A stretch of DNA of 64,000 nt. Source: Eucommia ulmoides. Taxonomy: Eukaryota; Streptophyta; Magnoliopsida; Garryales; Eucommiaceae. This document shows, piece by piece, positions 12,136-24,503 of the stretch. Where the stretch lies: contig CM028335.1 of NCBI GenBank assembly GCA_016647705.1, positions 23,724,905 to 23,788,904 of the forward strand, read 5' to 3'. Under the pieces are notes generated by a model that had not been told where the DNA came from, did not search any database, and saw only the letters and a program-made list of their open reading frames with translations. The first letter of the stretch is position 1, and the number at the start of each line of letters is the position of its first letter. The position numbers were made by a program, and so were the translations under genes.

Positions 12136-12509
12136 AACGCAAATTGGGTTTGTGAAAACAAGCCCTTACAGGTTAAAATTTATAGAACATTTTTTTGAAA
12201 TCAAAACAAAGATTTTCATTAGCGTTTGGCATGATTGAGTTGCGCAAATTGAGTTGCGATCAATTACTGTTTCTCATTATTCAGTTGTGGCACTTTTAGG
12301 TTTTAGGTTTAGAGGAAGGATGAGCTGCATAATTAATGAAAGGTAAAATTGTCCAAGGATGAAAAAAGTCCTGATCAGTGCATGAGAAAACGGTCGGGCT
12401 TATTCGGTAATTTCCGGCGCTTTTTGGGAGTAATCGGTGCACGCCCCTATTTTTAAATAACAAAACACATCAACAACTAAATAAGTAAACTAAAGCATAG
12501 AATAGAGAG

Positions 12510-12855
12510 AAAATATATATCTAGTGGATCGAAGCGTGTAAACACTGTCCTAAGAAGAGATACTTTCTCTCTATGCGCATGGTTGAATGGCGAGTCCTTC
12601 CCAAGATACAACGATTCAGGGAGTTAAGGTATAAGCAGGACATCCCTATATTGAACCGATCATGAGCCTTATTGCTCGTAAATTATCAAATAACTAATAT
12701 ACGTGAAATATCACAATATATAATTTCTTTATATTTTGATGTCTCAATAAAAATAAATTATTTTTTATACTATCGTCATATAGTATCACACTATTTTTTT
12801 TTTTTAATTTCTCTACATCAATTTATATTTTCTTTCATCCTTAAACACACACACA

Positions 12856-12904
<49 letters not shown>

Positions 12905-13195
12905 TGTATAGATTATTTAACTCTTATTATAATATTAAATACTCATAATATTATAATTAATAAAATCACTAATTATACACTAAATATTATTGTAACGTAT
13001 ATATTTATAATGGAATTCATAAAGTCATTTTAATAAATTTTATAATTTAATCACAATAATAATGCCTTTAAAACTTGTAATTAGAATACATAATTATAAC
13101 CTTTATAAATATATTATTAATAATAATTTCATTAACTAAAATAATATAATTTTTATTTAAAAAAAACATTTCATTTTAAATTATTTTGACAATCC
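12510..13195 (+). repeat. Direct repeat copy 1 (unclassified, LTR-like size)
   Basis: About 690 bp that match 15081-15642 plus 32540-32612, e.g. GATACTTTCTCTCTATGC, TCTCAATAAAAA, GATTAT.TAACTCTTATTA. It includes a (CA)n microsatellite at about 12845-12892. It is uninterrupted at the site where the other copy received the Tat element. Size and direct orientation would suit LTRs of an older element, but no matching termini or PBS were found. Confidence 0.7.
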
Positions 13196-15000
13196 CCCGC
13201 ATAATTTAAAATTAAAATAGAAATAAAATAATAAAATTAAAATAATGGGCAATATTATACTGTGTAATAGGTGTAAGTGTTTTCAAAACTTGAATCTCAC
13301 TTAATGTAACAAACATTCATCCGAAGAATCTATAGTGAACTATGTTTTGAACTAGGTCATTTTAGCTAAACTTCAGTGAGCACACACACAAAATACGGGT
13401 ATTAGATCGTGTTCGCGGTTTTGCGATTTTATGGCCATGAGCATGTTTCTTGATTCTCATTAGAGTTACTAAGAAAAGCCTGATCCCATAGTCACGGCAT
13501 CACGACAGCTCTCTTAGGTGAGTCTTTCAAAAGTATATATGACCAATACCCTGCAAGATTTTTCTTACCTTGGTCTTATAAAGGGTTAAACCCATCCTTA
13601 ACATCACAATATTATACAACACTAGTGCCTTAGGGATGAGCAAGAGAATATTTTAAATGATTTTTCTAAAATATATTGTTATTTTATACATCACACAATA
13701 TAGATTGTTGCTTCCCATTGAACCTCCTTCATGGGGTTCCCAATCACAGAGGTTGGGTTACTTCCCTAGGTGATTTATTTGCAGGCTAACACTCATCTCC
13801 CTTGACAATTTTAAGACCTAGCAACTACTAGTCTTTGAAACAAATTGTCCCATCTTGTGGGAATATAACATATGATTGTCCTACCTCGTGGAATATAACG
13901 TATGAATATTAGGCCTCTATTTAAAAATAAAATAAAATTATTCCATCAATTGTCATTTTGGTACCAATAAATATTTTGGCACTTGAAACATCATTTTTTT
14001 TTTAGCAGTGCTTTGAATTTTTTAGTTCCAATAATACTATCAAGTAAATATATTCAGTACATATTAAACACAAAGTTATATTGAACCAATATAATGTACA
14101 ACCTCATACTTCAACTTCATCGTGTAAACTGACATGAGATATGTACCAAAGCAACATTTTTTAAGACAATGTTTATATTCCCAAATTCAAAATTATATAA
14201 ATAATTTAGGAATTCTCAAAGTAATCAATTAAGGATTTTATATCGACGCAAGATAGCCGTCAACGCAACATATTTCCTTGTTTACCGTATGATAAACGTT
14301 CTAGGAATATAAGTCAAAGCAATATATTTTCTTCCAACACAGTAGGTAACTATAAAAATAATTCAATGAAAGTGGAATTTAATTTTGCATAATTTTTAGT
14401 CAATTTTCAAAACATCTATATCTGCGAATAATATTTGAATATTTATATTTTGGGACAATCGAATAACAAAAATTTTCTCGGCACCATTATATCTTAAATA
14501 CAATAGGAATGCCAATTTATCGATATAAAATAAAATTTTATTTGGAGAATTTTCGACCTTTCTTGAAACCCATGATAATTCTAATAATTAAAATTTAATT
14601 TTCAATAATTCAATTTTCTCTTTCAAAGCAACTTAATAATTTTATACGATTACAATAAAATTATATCACGTAATTAACATTTAATCAAAATTATTAAAAA
14701 TATCGCTTAAAATTATTATTTTAGTAGTCAATAGTCTTATTGTTAGGAATCACAAATTTTGTGACAAGTAGTCTACTACTAGGAACTATTTAATCATAAT
14801 AGTCAGCTGTCTTATTACATAATAGGAACCATTTAAAATGAGAAATTGGCCAGTAATCTAATATCTTCTAGGAACCAATTTTCAGCGAGAAACCTATCAC
14901 TTACTAATAAAATATAATGGTATTATTTTTTTACAAAGAATAAAAACATCTTGTCTATTTTTTTTCCTTTACACAAATAGTAAAAACATTTCATGTTTTG

Positions 15001-15039
<39 letters not shown>

Positions 15040-15044
15040 CAAGA

Positions 15045-15076
<32 letters not shown>

Positions 15077-15080
15077 ACAC
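13196..15080. other. Non-coding DNA between the direct repeats
   Basis: No gene. 13260-13640 has a moderately GC-rich non-coding stretch (TCATTAGAGTTACTAAGAAA, GATCCCATAGTCACGG) that reads like a dispersed plant repeat, then very AT-rich DNA. A T-tract (about 15009-15036) and an (AC)n tract (about 15043-15079) precede the second direct repeat. Confidence 0.45.
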
Positions 15081-15642
15081 ATATCAGGTGGATCAAGGCA
15101 TGTAAAACACTGTCTTAAGAAGAGATATGCCCCTTCTATGCACCGTGTTGAATGGAGAGCTATTCCTAAGAAGATCCAACGATCTAGGGAGTCAAGATTC
15201 CAGAAAGACATTTCTGTATTAAACCGATTGTGAACCCTATTATCCATAGATTATCAAGTAACTAATATACATGAAATATCACAAAATATAGTTTCTCCCT
15301 ATTTTTATATCTCAATAAAAACATATTATTCTATATACTATCATCGTATAGTATTACACTATTTTCTCTAATTTCTCTACATCAATTTATATTTTCTTTC
15401 ATCCTTACACACATATATATATTGTATAGATTATATAACTCTTATTATTATATTAAAAACACATAATATTATAATTAATAAAATCACTAATTATACACAA
15501 AATATTATTGTAATATATATATTTATAATAGAATTCATAAAGTCATTTTAATAAATTTTATAATATAATCACAAAAATAATATCTCATAAACTTGTAATT
15601 AGAACACATAATTATAACCATTATAAATATATTATTAATTAT
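15081..15642 (+). repeat. Direct repeat copy 2, left part (interrupted)
   Basis: Aligns with 12510 to about 13125 and stops exactly where the Tat LTR begins. The remainder resumes at 32540-32612 after the retrotransposon, which confirms insertion into a pre-existing repeat. Confidence 0.75.
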
Positions 15643-16631
15643 TGATGAGTGTAAAAATTGTCACTTCAACGCAACCACTTAAAGACTGCCACACGGTCGC
15701 AGCTCCCTGCAAGGTTTAAAGCACGAAAAAGACTAAGTATGAAGAATGTACCGAGAAGGGAGATGTCTCCAACTTCACCAATTTCCCTAAAGGATTCAAC
15801 TCTCTCTAGGGTGACCAGCAAGTCATCGTCGGGCTGGGCGACTACTCCCCATCTTGGCGTTCTCCATTGCTGCAACGCTCACCCCTTCCTGTCTCCATTC
15901 ACCCGGGAAGGATAGGAATCAATTTCCTCATCCCAGCTGCAGCAGGGTAGTGTCCTCCTCAGTTTTCCCACAAGTTGGCTTGGTTCTCCACCTTTTAAGC
16001 ATCCGAAAATATCCTAAAATATTTCCTAAATATCCCAAAATATCCATAATCGTCATTGGGGTTCTCTTCCCTAACCAAAATATCTCCAAATATATCCTAA
16101 ACATGGCCAAAACAAGATCCCCTTGGCACATTTTCATTGGATACATGCAAAGTTGACACCATGATGTAATCTTGAGAAGACATTAACCCATGTTTAGCCC
16201 TTAAACTAATTTTCACCTTGCCTATAGAAAAAAAAGTATACAATTGCTCAAAGATAGATGAACTTGGTTTATTACTCTCTCTTCACTCTTCTGGACAATT
16301 ACGTTATAAATTATTCCCCCCGTATGATGATTCTCAGCCGGAAGGGACATGCCAGGAAAACCCCGGCAAGTCCTTCGTGCAGGTTTACATGTGCTCATTC
16401 TTCTCGCAACTACTCATATCCAAATGCTGGTTCATCTCTCCAAGGATCACCAGGTATTATAATTTTCCTCTTCTCGGCTCAAAATGTTGTCAGGCCCTTC
16501 CCGTTATCGACCTTCCCCTTCCTGGCCAGAGGCTTCCCCACAGATCAAGGATCTCCATTCTAGAGCTTTCCAACTCCTTCCAAGGCTGACAAGACCATAC
16601 CTCTGGTGTAGACAAAAATTTGACATCAACA
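15643..16631 (+). repeat. 5' LTR of the Tat-type element (989 bp)
   Basis: Matches 30146-32539 once the 1418-bp inserted LTR and its 5-bp duplication are removed (971 bp left). It carries runs of ATATCC(C/T)AAA words at 15995-16095. Confidence 0.85.
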
Positions 16632-16653
16632 GTTGGGTGCCATCCGTGGGAAG
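16632..16653 (+). promoter_or_regulatory. Primer-binding-like site after the 5' LTR
   Basis: GTTGGGTGCCATCCGTGGGA directly follows the LTR and resembles the TTGGCGCCGTCTGTGGGAA motif found at this position in many Tat-like elements, with several substitutions. Confidence 0.6.
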
Positions 16654-16709
16654 CGCTACAAAAAGTCTGCCTCCAATCAGCATTTGCTCTCGTCTTGGCT
16701 ATAGGTTAG

Positions 16710-17427
16710 ATGCAAACAAGGTCTGGTCAATCTCTACGTCCAAGAGACCCTAAGAGTACAGTAGATAGCAACCCCACTGGTGAAATATCGCGCAACCCTG
16801 GGACGGATGTGAGGATTATTGTCCCCATCTTGGAAGAAGAAGAAAACACGCTCCTCATCAACTGGGCAGGCCCGTCAGCTCCACCTGCAGGACCCCATGC
16901 GGGACCATCTCCAGGAGCTGTGGATAAAATATGGCTTGATAGCTTCGAACGTCAACTGTTTCAATTTCAAACCTGCTTTGACACTATAATATCTCGTCTG
17001 TCACTGCCCCTGAATCAATAGGGATCGATTCTCCGAGACATAGAGGGAGAGAAATGCTACCTGCCACTGGCTCCCGACCAAGATGAATTGGTTCTCTGGT
17101 ATGCAGGGGGTGAGGATCCTCGCCAGGAATCAAACTGTGTCATCCACTCTGAAGGGCACGTGTCAAGGGAACAATCTTGTCCATGCGATCGACCGATTAG
17201 GGAACTGCTTCCGGTTCCACCAGCCATTTCTGATTCTGTATTTTTGCCCTTGCGGGCTCACCGAACGGAGGATCGTCTTGATTACTGTGATCACCAGACG
17301 GGAAAAACTTACTGTAACGTCACCCTTGAAGATTGTGGAGCTTGTCGTGCTTGGGAGGTTGACTCCCACTCTCCTCCTACCAAAAGGTAGGGATCAAGAG
17401 TGGCTGCAAGTCATGTGGCAGCAGCGT
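16710..17427 (+). pseudogene. gag: gag N-terminal region of the Tat-type element
   Basis: Begins MQTRSGQSLRPRDPKSTVDS and continues as a Pro/Gly-rich, low-complexity region typical of the Gag N terminus. Stop at 17019; the same frame then resumes to about 17390. It is cut at 17428 by a solo LTR and its core domain continues after 19142. Confidence 0.6.
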
Positions 17428-17654
17428 TGATAGGTATGAAATACCTATCTATTTCCAATCCGAATTTGTTAGTTTTCGAGTACGTTTATAGTTATTTTTA
17501 TTATGTTTTAATTAGTTTTTATCTTTTTGTAAAAATTAGGTGTGTGGGGCAAAAAGATAGGAAACTGGAGCTAAAATGATGAGATCGAACCAAAGCGGTT
17601 CGAAGTTATGGTAGATAAACAAGTTCGGAGGCTAAAAGATAAAACAGGCCCACC

Positions 17655-17935
17655 GCTTAGGCGTCCAGACCACCGCCTAAGGGGTGAAGAAGCTGAGAAA
17701 GAGAAAAATATTACTGACGGACGACCGCCTAGGCGAAAATTCTATCGCCTAGGCAGAAATCCAGCAGAAGACCCAGATGAGCTACTGACAGTCGCTCGCC
17801 TAGGCAAAGTTTTCTTCACCTAGGAAGAAATCCAACATAATGTTCTCCCAGTCCACCGCCTACTCCACCGCCTAGGCGATCAAACCGAACCAACGTAACT
17901 CCGCCTAGGCGAAGAATCCACTGCCTAGGCGGATT
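17655..17935 (+). repeat. GCCTAGGC palindrome array in U3 of copy 1
   Basis: Perfect and near-perfect copies: CCGCCTAGGCGA, TCGCCTAGGCAG, CTCGCCTAGGCAAA, CACCGCCTAGGCGATC, TCCGCCTAGGCGAAG, CTGCCTAGGCGGAT. The array sits directly upstream of a TATA box. Confidence 0.85.
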
Positions 17936-17975
17936 TTCCCTGCAAAGTCTTGAGATATTTTTAGGATATTTTTGC

Positions 17976-17983
17976 TATAAATA
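17976..17983 (+). promoter_or_regulatory. TATA box of LTR copy 1
   Basis: TATAAATA followed by a C/T-rich stretch, ~40 bp after the palindrome array; a typical U3 promoter position. Confidence 0.6.
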
Positions 17984-19142
17984 TCCCCTCTCCTCCCCCT
18001 TGGCCGGTGACTCTCTTGCCTCCATGGATTTTTGAGCCCCTTAGGCTATATCTAAGGGTATAGTTAGGGATTTTAGAGGTGGAGCTCACATCCCGAAGTG
18101 GAGAAGATGGCGAATCGATCGTAGAGCGTTCTTAGTGGTTTATCTTTGGACGAGGCTAAGTTCTTCAATTGTTTTTCCTTATTTCTTTATCTTAGGAGTA
18201 TGTGAGCATGTTTAGCTTGTTATTTTATTGTATATGCAGCTATGGCCTCAAGTTAAATATGGATTGTAGTAGGGATTAACACTATATTTATAAATACATT
18301 ATTTGGATGATTTCGGTGTTGCATTTATGTTTGTTCTTCGTAGTTTGATTGTATTTATCGTATTGTTTGTTTATCATTCTTAGTTAGATAAATGGAGAAT
18401 ACGGGATTTTGACAAACCCCAGATTCGGATTAAGGTAAACAAACGCCACGATTCTATAACCCGGTCGGGGTTTGAATCGTGGAAAATCGATGACGTGGGG
18501 CTAGACACACGCTACCTAGGGTCGTTAAGACATTAAGGGGGACTTCTTCGTTGACTCAAAGTTGCATTATATCCCTCTTCTTACACTTGGGAGAGGTGGA
18601 GAGGGAGTTTTAGAACGGAGATTGTCGATAGGGTAAATACAACACACGATCCAATAACCCGGGAGGGAGTTGGATTGTGTGCAATCAATGACGCTGGGCG
18701 AGACTCACGTGACCTAGGGTCGTTAAGACGTTGAGGGGGACTTCTCCGTTAACTCGAAGTCATGTATTTTCCCATCTTACACTCGGGAGAGGTGGCAGTA
18801 GAGTTTACGTACTGAGGTTGTCAAATAGGTCGAACACCGTAAACATGAGTAAATCGGAATCGAACACGTATTTGTAAACACGTTAATCCCTATGCGATTC
18901 TTCACCATAAAACATATTAGCATATTAGTGTAGTTAATTTAGGTTATATTAGTATTAATTTAATTAATTAATTACATTTTTTTTCACCTAGATAAAGTTA
19001 GGTCACGACAAACGCGGTATTCGATAGTAACAATACCAATCCCTGTGGATACGATAACATGATCTTAACGATCACACTATACTAAAACTTAGACCTCGTA
19101 TACTTGTCAGTGTAAGTAGTGGCGTATTTTATGCCCCTACCA

Positions 19143-19990
19143 ACCGCCTAGGGGAGAAGCGGTGTTGGAAAGATGTGTCGCCGAGATGGAGCCAACACTC
19201 GTACAGATACAAGGCCCTAGGGGGGCTGCTGGACTCCCTTTAGGTATTAGATCCTTTTTCATTAACAATATAGTATTTGAGGTGGTCTCCTATAGGTTCC
19301 CCACTCCGCAAATAACCCTTTACGACGGAACCACCGACCCTAGCGATCACCTCTCCATTTTTATCGCGTTCATGGACATGCACACAGCATCCATGGCGGT
19401 AAGATGAAAATCATTCCCCCTAACACTCACCGGGATGGCCAGAACTTGGTACCAAAAATTGATTCCTGTATCTATCTCGGCATTTACTTAACTAGAGCAA
19501 CTCTTTTAAGTCCAGTTCGACTGTTCCCGGAGAAGACCTAAAACGGTAGCCCATCTTCTCACTCTCCAATAAGAAAATACCGTAACTTTGGGTGATTTCG
19601 TTACACGATTCCACAAAGAAAGTTCAAGTTGCAGTAACATTCCAGACGTTGTGGCCCTAAACACCTTTATTGACGGATTACGACACCGGAGACTGTCATA
19701 CGATTTGTGCTCCTATCCTACGCCAAATCTAGTTGCTGCCCTTTCCCGGGGTACAAATTTCTACCAAGACAATCTCAGAGACACTATAAAGAGAGAAAGA
19801 GAAGGGAATTAGAAGTGGAAAGGCTGACCAAAGGAAGGGCCAAGCAGGGCACAACGATCACGAAGGCTGCAGGCGGATGGGAGGTTAGGGCCTCTTCCCG
19901 AGGATCAGAGACATCCTCCATCCCCAGGGAATCACCTAGGGATGACGCCCCTCACTATATCCATAGCCACAATTTTTGCTAAAACTTTAG
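19143..19990 (+). pseudogene. gag: gag core of the Tat-type element
   Basis: Shows the conserved retrotransposon Gag pattern: YDGTTDPSDHLSIFIAFM, then LTGMARTWYQKL and FVTRFHKE, ending in a basic region. Gag forms the particle that packages element RNA. The frame is broken by stops near 19405, 19488 and 19570, and by a frameshift near 19810. Confidence 0.75.
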
Positions 19991-20039
19991 GAAAATGATT
20001 TTTCTTACCAGCTCCTCTCCCTAAAGGAAGACCCATAGG

Positions 20040-20592
20040 AAAAGCCGTTTCTAAATATTGTGAGTTCCACCGTAATCGTTATCATTCCAAAGATGAGTGC
20101 TTCCAACTCCGAGAAGAGATTGAGGTCCTCATAAAAAGGGGGCACCTTGGTCATTATGTCCGCAATGAAAATGCAAGCTCCGAAGTCAGAGAGAGTAGTC
20201 GCCGTAATGAACGAAGGGATTGGCCGAGAAGAGATAATCGTGGCCAACCCCTTCTGAGAAGAGAAGCTAAAGAATTTTATGATGAAATGCATATTGTTGG
20301 TGAAATCAATATGATCACTGTGATAGATGGAGGCCTCGGCCTCGGGAGAGCAACTACTTCTTCCAGGAAGAGGCGCGAGGGTAAAGTGAAGCGGAAGGCC
20401 GACGAGGATGTATACGAGGTGAGCACGATTAATGTTGCTTCACACAACGCCATCCATTTCAGTGAAGCTGATCTTCGAGGGGTTCATACCCCTCACGATG
20501 ATACCTTGGTAGTATCTGCCCTAATCAACCACTACAAAGTTGGACGAATCTTGATCGACGGTGAAAGCTCCACGAATATCATTTTCAAGTAA
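20040..20592 (+). pseudogene. gag zinc-knuckle region and aspartic protease fragment
   Basis: A CKYCEFHRNRYHSKDEC zinc-knuckle-like motif near 20060-20105 precedes a protease start with VVSALINHYKVGRILID. Related proteases read D-T/S-G-S-S at the active site; here the sequence is DGESS (Asp codon about 20557), so the catalytic motif is destroyed. Confidence 0.65.
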
Positions 20593-21118
20593 TATTTCAA
20601 TCAAATGAACGTAAGTTCAAGTTCTGTGAGACCCACTACTTCCCTCTTGTCGGGTTTGGGGGGGAGGTGGTGAATTCTATAGGTTGGACCTCCCTTCCCT
20701 TCACGGTTGGTGTTGCGCCCACTTCAACCATTGTTTAGATTATATTCCTCATTGTGGATTGACCTTCTCCTTATAATTCAATCATTGGGTAGCCCACCTT
20801 GGCGGCACTGAAAGTCGTATCCTCTCCCTACCACCAATCGATGAAATTCCCTACGGAAAGAGGAGTGGTAGAAGTGAGAGGAGACCAAGAATCTACTCGT
20901 TCTTGCGCCAAGAAGGTGCTTGAAAAGAAGAAATAGTAATCAGCGGCTGGGACCGGAAACGACGAAGTTGAACTCATGTCCTTGACTGATCCTAGAACCA
21001 TGCCTATTAACAACCCCCAAGATGAGGAACCTCGTCCACATCCTCATGAAGACCTGATAAAAGTTCCTATTCATTCTACCATGGATAGGAGAACCATCCG
21101 AATTAGTGCCAAACTTAG
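20593..21118 (+). pseudogene. Protease-RT linker, broken
   Basis: Translation in mixed frames gives gypsy-linker remnants, ending in DLIKVPIHSTMDRRTIRISA, which leads straight into RT beyond the inserted LTR at 21119-22528. Confidence 0.55.
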
Positions 21119-22528
21119 TGGACGCAATCTAATTTTTCCACGTCTTAATATACTCGCAAGTGCATGAGGTCAAGTTTTAAAATAGTGGGCCTTTCGATCA
21201 AATATCGTCTTCTGGGAAACGTGTTTGATTAATTAAATACCACGATTTGCGTAGTCTTATATTATCTCGACGGTTCAAGAAATGTTTGAGTTTAAATATT
21301 TAACAACTAAGTTAAACTAACAACTATTGGGTTAATTCTAATTAAATGGATTACCTAGGGATTGATTTCATTCACTTAATACATGTTTGACTTCATTTTA
21401 TTAACAATAACAGTGTTTATCTTATCTGACAATCTTGGTATCTCAAACTCGCTCATTACCTCTCCTGAGTGTAAAATGAGAGATTATATAACTTTGTGTT
21501 AACGCCGAAGTCCCCCTCTAGCATTTTATGTAACACATGAGTCTTGACCCAACCTTATGGATTGTACACTTTCTAATACCCTCCCGCGTCGTTAGATTGT
21601 CGTGATATGTTTTACCCTAGTCCGAATTCAGGATTACCTCTCCCGAGTGTCAAACTCTGTATTCTCAAAACCAACCCTAACACCTTAACAATAATATTAA
21701 AATTGTAATCAAATGGTAAACACAATTGGATTTAGACAAACAATCGTTAAAGTAACATATATTCACTCAAACATGTATTTACATGAGTTACATCAATCCC
21801 TAGATAATATTTATCTAGCATACCATGATCTTAACCATACATATATTAAAACAAGAAGGATTCATCATCATTTGATATAAAAAATTAAATTACAAAGATA
21901 GAAACAAAGGAAGAACAATCAAATCTTTAAGTGGAGTAATCCACTGTCACCAAAGATCGGTCCTGAAATGATTTCTCTTCTCCAAATGTTAAATCTCCTC
22001 TTTGAGCTCTCAAAATATGCTTAAGATCATCTATCACAAGTGTGAAAAATGTTCTTGACAAATGGGGGAGAGAAGGGTTTAAATAGAAGGCTTGAAAATA
22101 TCTAGAAAATAGATATTTTCTGCACAGAAAGACCGCCGCGGCGGTGAACCAAAAATGAAACTCTCTATACTTTCACCGCCTAAGCGGTAAAACAAAACCT
22201 AGGCTTTCTGGACTTTCACCACCTTGGTAGTGAGACTGGCATGCTCATTGGACTTTCACTGCCTCAACGGTGACTTTTGCACAATTCTCCTTGCATCTCC
22301 ACCGCCTCGGCGGTGGCCTGACCGCTGGGGCGATAGGTTTGCTTTCCTAAAACCTTGCTTCTTTCACCGTTTTTTCACTGTTTTTCCATCGCTTCGCTTG
22401 TTTGTCACTCGATTACGTCCCTACACTTGATTTACTTAAAAATAAACAAAAATGCCATAAAATATTACTAAAACACTCGAAAACTTCCAAATTCGACCTA
22501 GAAGTAGATAGGTATTTTCAACCTATCA
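21119..22528 (-). mobile_element. Solo LTR, palindrome-array family, copy 2
   Basis: On the minus strand it begins TGATAGGTTGAAAATACC and ends TTGCGTCCA. The flanks are CTTAG (21114-21118) and CTCAG (22529-22533), a 5-bp duplication with one change. It splits pol between the protease linker and RT; the pol frame resumes directly after it. Palindromes at about 22130-22330 include CCGCCGCGGCGG, CACCGCCTAAGCGGT and CACCGCCTCGGCGGTG. A TATTTAAAC promoter-like word lies at about 22077-22087 on the minus strand. Confidence 0.8.
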
Positions 22529-22533
22529 CTCAG

Positions 22534-23640
22534 CCCGGCACAGCGAGAAGAATTAGTCGATCTCCTTAGGAGGAATTATGATGTGTTCGCTTGGTCCCAT
22601 AATGAACTTCCTGGGATAGATCCAAGAATCGCCATGCACCGACTCTATGCTAACCCTCACCATCCCCCTATGAGGCAAAAGAGAAGGAAATTCTACCCGG
22701 AGCGTCAAAAGCTCATTGAGCAAGAAATGGATAAGTTAGTGAAATCTGTCGTGGTAGAGGAGGTGGAATTTCCCAACTGGCTCTCCAATGTTGTCCTTGC
22801 ACCTAAAGCTGGCAACAAATAGCACCTTTGCATGGACTTCAAAGACCTTAACAAGGCATGCCCTAAAGATTTCTTCCCCTAGCCAAGAATAGACTTAGTC
22901 ATCGATGCTATGGAGGGGCATGAACTATTGAGCTTTCTCGATGCTTATGCTAGGTACAATCAAATTCCTATGTTTTCTCCTGACAAAGGAAAGACCTTGT
23001 TCATTACGAACAGAGGCACCTACTGTTACAAGGTAATGCCCTTCGATTTTCGCAATACTGGGACTACCTACCAAAGGCTTGTCAACAAGATGTTCAAGGA
23101 AGAGATTGACTCAACAATGGAAGTTTAAATTGACGATATGATTGTAAAGAGCACCAGAGCAAGTGACCATCTTGGCTATCTCCAAAATTGTTTTATCAAG
23201 CCCAGAACTCACCGTAAGAAGTTGAACCCCACCAAGTGTATCTTTGGGCTTTCAGCAGGGAAATTCTCAGGCTATATAGTGTCCAAGAGAGGCATCGATG
23301 CCAATTCTAATCAAATCAGCGCCATTCTCGGAATGTCTTCTTTGTGGACAAAAATGAAAATTCAAATGCTCACTGGGAAGACTAGCCGCCATGAACCGTT
23401 TTATTTCACGATCTTCTGAGAAGTGTCTTCCATTCTTCAAAGTTTTGCAGGGTAACAAGGCATTTAAGTGGACAACGGAATGTGAGGCTACCTTCCAAGA
23501 GCTTAAAACATACCTCTCCTCAGTGCCACTGTTGAGTACTCCCAATGACAGAGAAGAGTTGTTCACGTACGTCGTTGTTTCAAACATTGCAGTCAGTGCG
23601 GCACTAATCCGAGAAGAGGAAGGGGTTTAAATGCCCATAT
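22534..23640 (+). pseudogene. Reverse transcriptase of the Tat-type element
   Basis: Recognised by DVFAWSHNELPGIDP, SVVVEEVEFPNWLSNVVLAPK, CMDFKDLNKACPKD, SFLDAYARYNQIPM and YCYKVMPFDFRNTG. The catalytic box normally read as YIDD is *IDD here: the Tyr codon is a TAA stop at 23126-23128. Stops also occur near 22820 and 22880, so the polymerase is dead. It lies between the inserted LTR and RNase H. Confidence 0.85.
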
Positions 23641-24060
23641 ATTACGCGAGTCGGGTGTTAACCAATGCTGAAACAAGGTATTAGAACTTCGAGAAGCTGG
23701 ACTATGCCCTTCTCATTGTTTCGTGAAAATTGAGGTAATATTTTCAAGCCCATGTGATCGTTGTGCTTACTGACCAGCCCCTGCAACAAGTTCTACACTT
23801 ACCCGATGTTTCTAGCTGACTCATGAAATACAGCCTTGAACTTGGGTAATTTCACATCGAATATCGACCGAGGACAGCCATCAAAGGGCAAGTCCTGTTC
23901 AACTTTACCGCTGAAATAAATTTACCAAAAGAGCCTATCCCGGATGATCATGATCCTACATGACCGAAGCTCCATCTCGTCCAGGCAGAGGCGCTGGTAC
24001 CGGAAGGGGCAACTCCTCATCCCGGAGTAAGTGACGATTTTGGTCCTGGCAATTAGCAAT
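23391..24060 (+). pseudogene. RNase H of the Tat-type element
   Basis: Contains the RT-RNase H connection FFKVLQGNKAFKWTTECEAT and downstream YYASRVLTNAETRY and LTDQPLQQVL words. At least six in-frame stops occur between 23627 and 24055. Confidence 0.7.
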
Positions 24061-24065
24061 TATTC

Positions 24066-24503
24066 ATGGATAGTTCCTCTAACGTGGGGAGTTGTGGGGA
24101 TGGAATAGTCTTGGTAGCCCTTGATCGGGAAGAAATTGAATATGCACTCCGATTGGGATTCTGGGCTACTAACAATGAAATAGAGTACAAAGCCCTTTTT
24201 GCCAGACTCAGATTAGCAAGAGAATTCAATGCCAAAAATCTACAAGTCTTTCATAACTCAGAACTTATTGTAAATCAAGTAAACGGTAAGTACGCAACCA
24301 AGGATCCAAGTATGACTGCCTACCTTGAAAAGGCTAAGGCGCTTATGGAAAGTTTCGATAAAATCCTTCTCGGGCACATACTCTCATGCCTTAGACTAAA
24401 AGAATCTGACTACGTGATGATGGAAGTCCACGAAAGGATGTGTGATAACCACTCAGGAATAAGGTCCATGGTTCACAATCTCATTCGCCACGGACACTTC
24501 TAG
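24066..24503 (+). pseudogene. Second (archaeal-type) RNase H and integrase N terminus
   Basis: Starts MDSSSNVGSCGDGIVLVALD and continues ATNNEIEYKALFARLRLARE and LQVFHNSELIVNQV. A second RNase H between the first one and integrase is a hallmark of Tat elements. The usual S-D-S-Q is HNSE here. The end (HSGIRSMVHNLIRHGHF) enters the HHCC region of integrase. Confidence 0.75.

Larger units (their letters stand above)
6588..12455 (+). mobile_element. Decayed Mutator-like element (MULE)
   Basis: A degenerate terminal inverted repeat is visible: CCGTTTACTCCAAAAA near 6605 on the left matches the reverse complement of the right end near 12427-12446 (CCGATTACTCCCAAAAA). The left end repeats related ACCG..TACTCCC words at about 6661-6710. 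Between the ends lie a spliced plus-strand transposase pseudogene, a small minus-strand transcription unit, and dense arrays of GTTACATTCAAC words. This convergent layout recalls maize MuDR. Exact ends and the usual ~9-bp target duplication could not be fixed. Confidence 0.65.
17428..19142 (+). mobile_element. Solo LTR, palindrome-array family, copy 1
   Basis: Begins TGATAGGTATGAAATACC, whose first bases form a small hairpin (GATAGGT..ACCTATC), and ends near CCCCTACCA. It interrupts gag. U3 holds about ten GCCTAGGC-type palindromes (17655-17935), then TATAAATA at 17976-17983. The flanks AGCGT and ACCGC agree at only 3/5 positions, so the duplication is eroded or the end is imprecise. It is ~300 bp longer than copies 2 and 3, mainly from an internal ~200-bp duplication at 18440-18800. 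Confidence 0.75.

Noticed and set aside
12510..15642. The 690-bp direct repeats as LTRs of an element with interior 13196-15080
   Set aside because: No TG..CA ends, primer site or coding remnant found; kept only as unclassified direct repeats.
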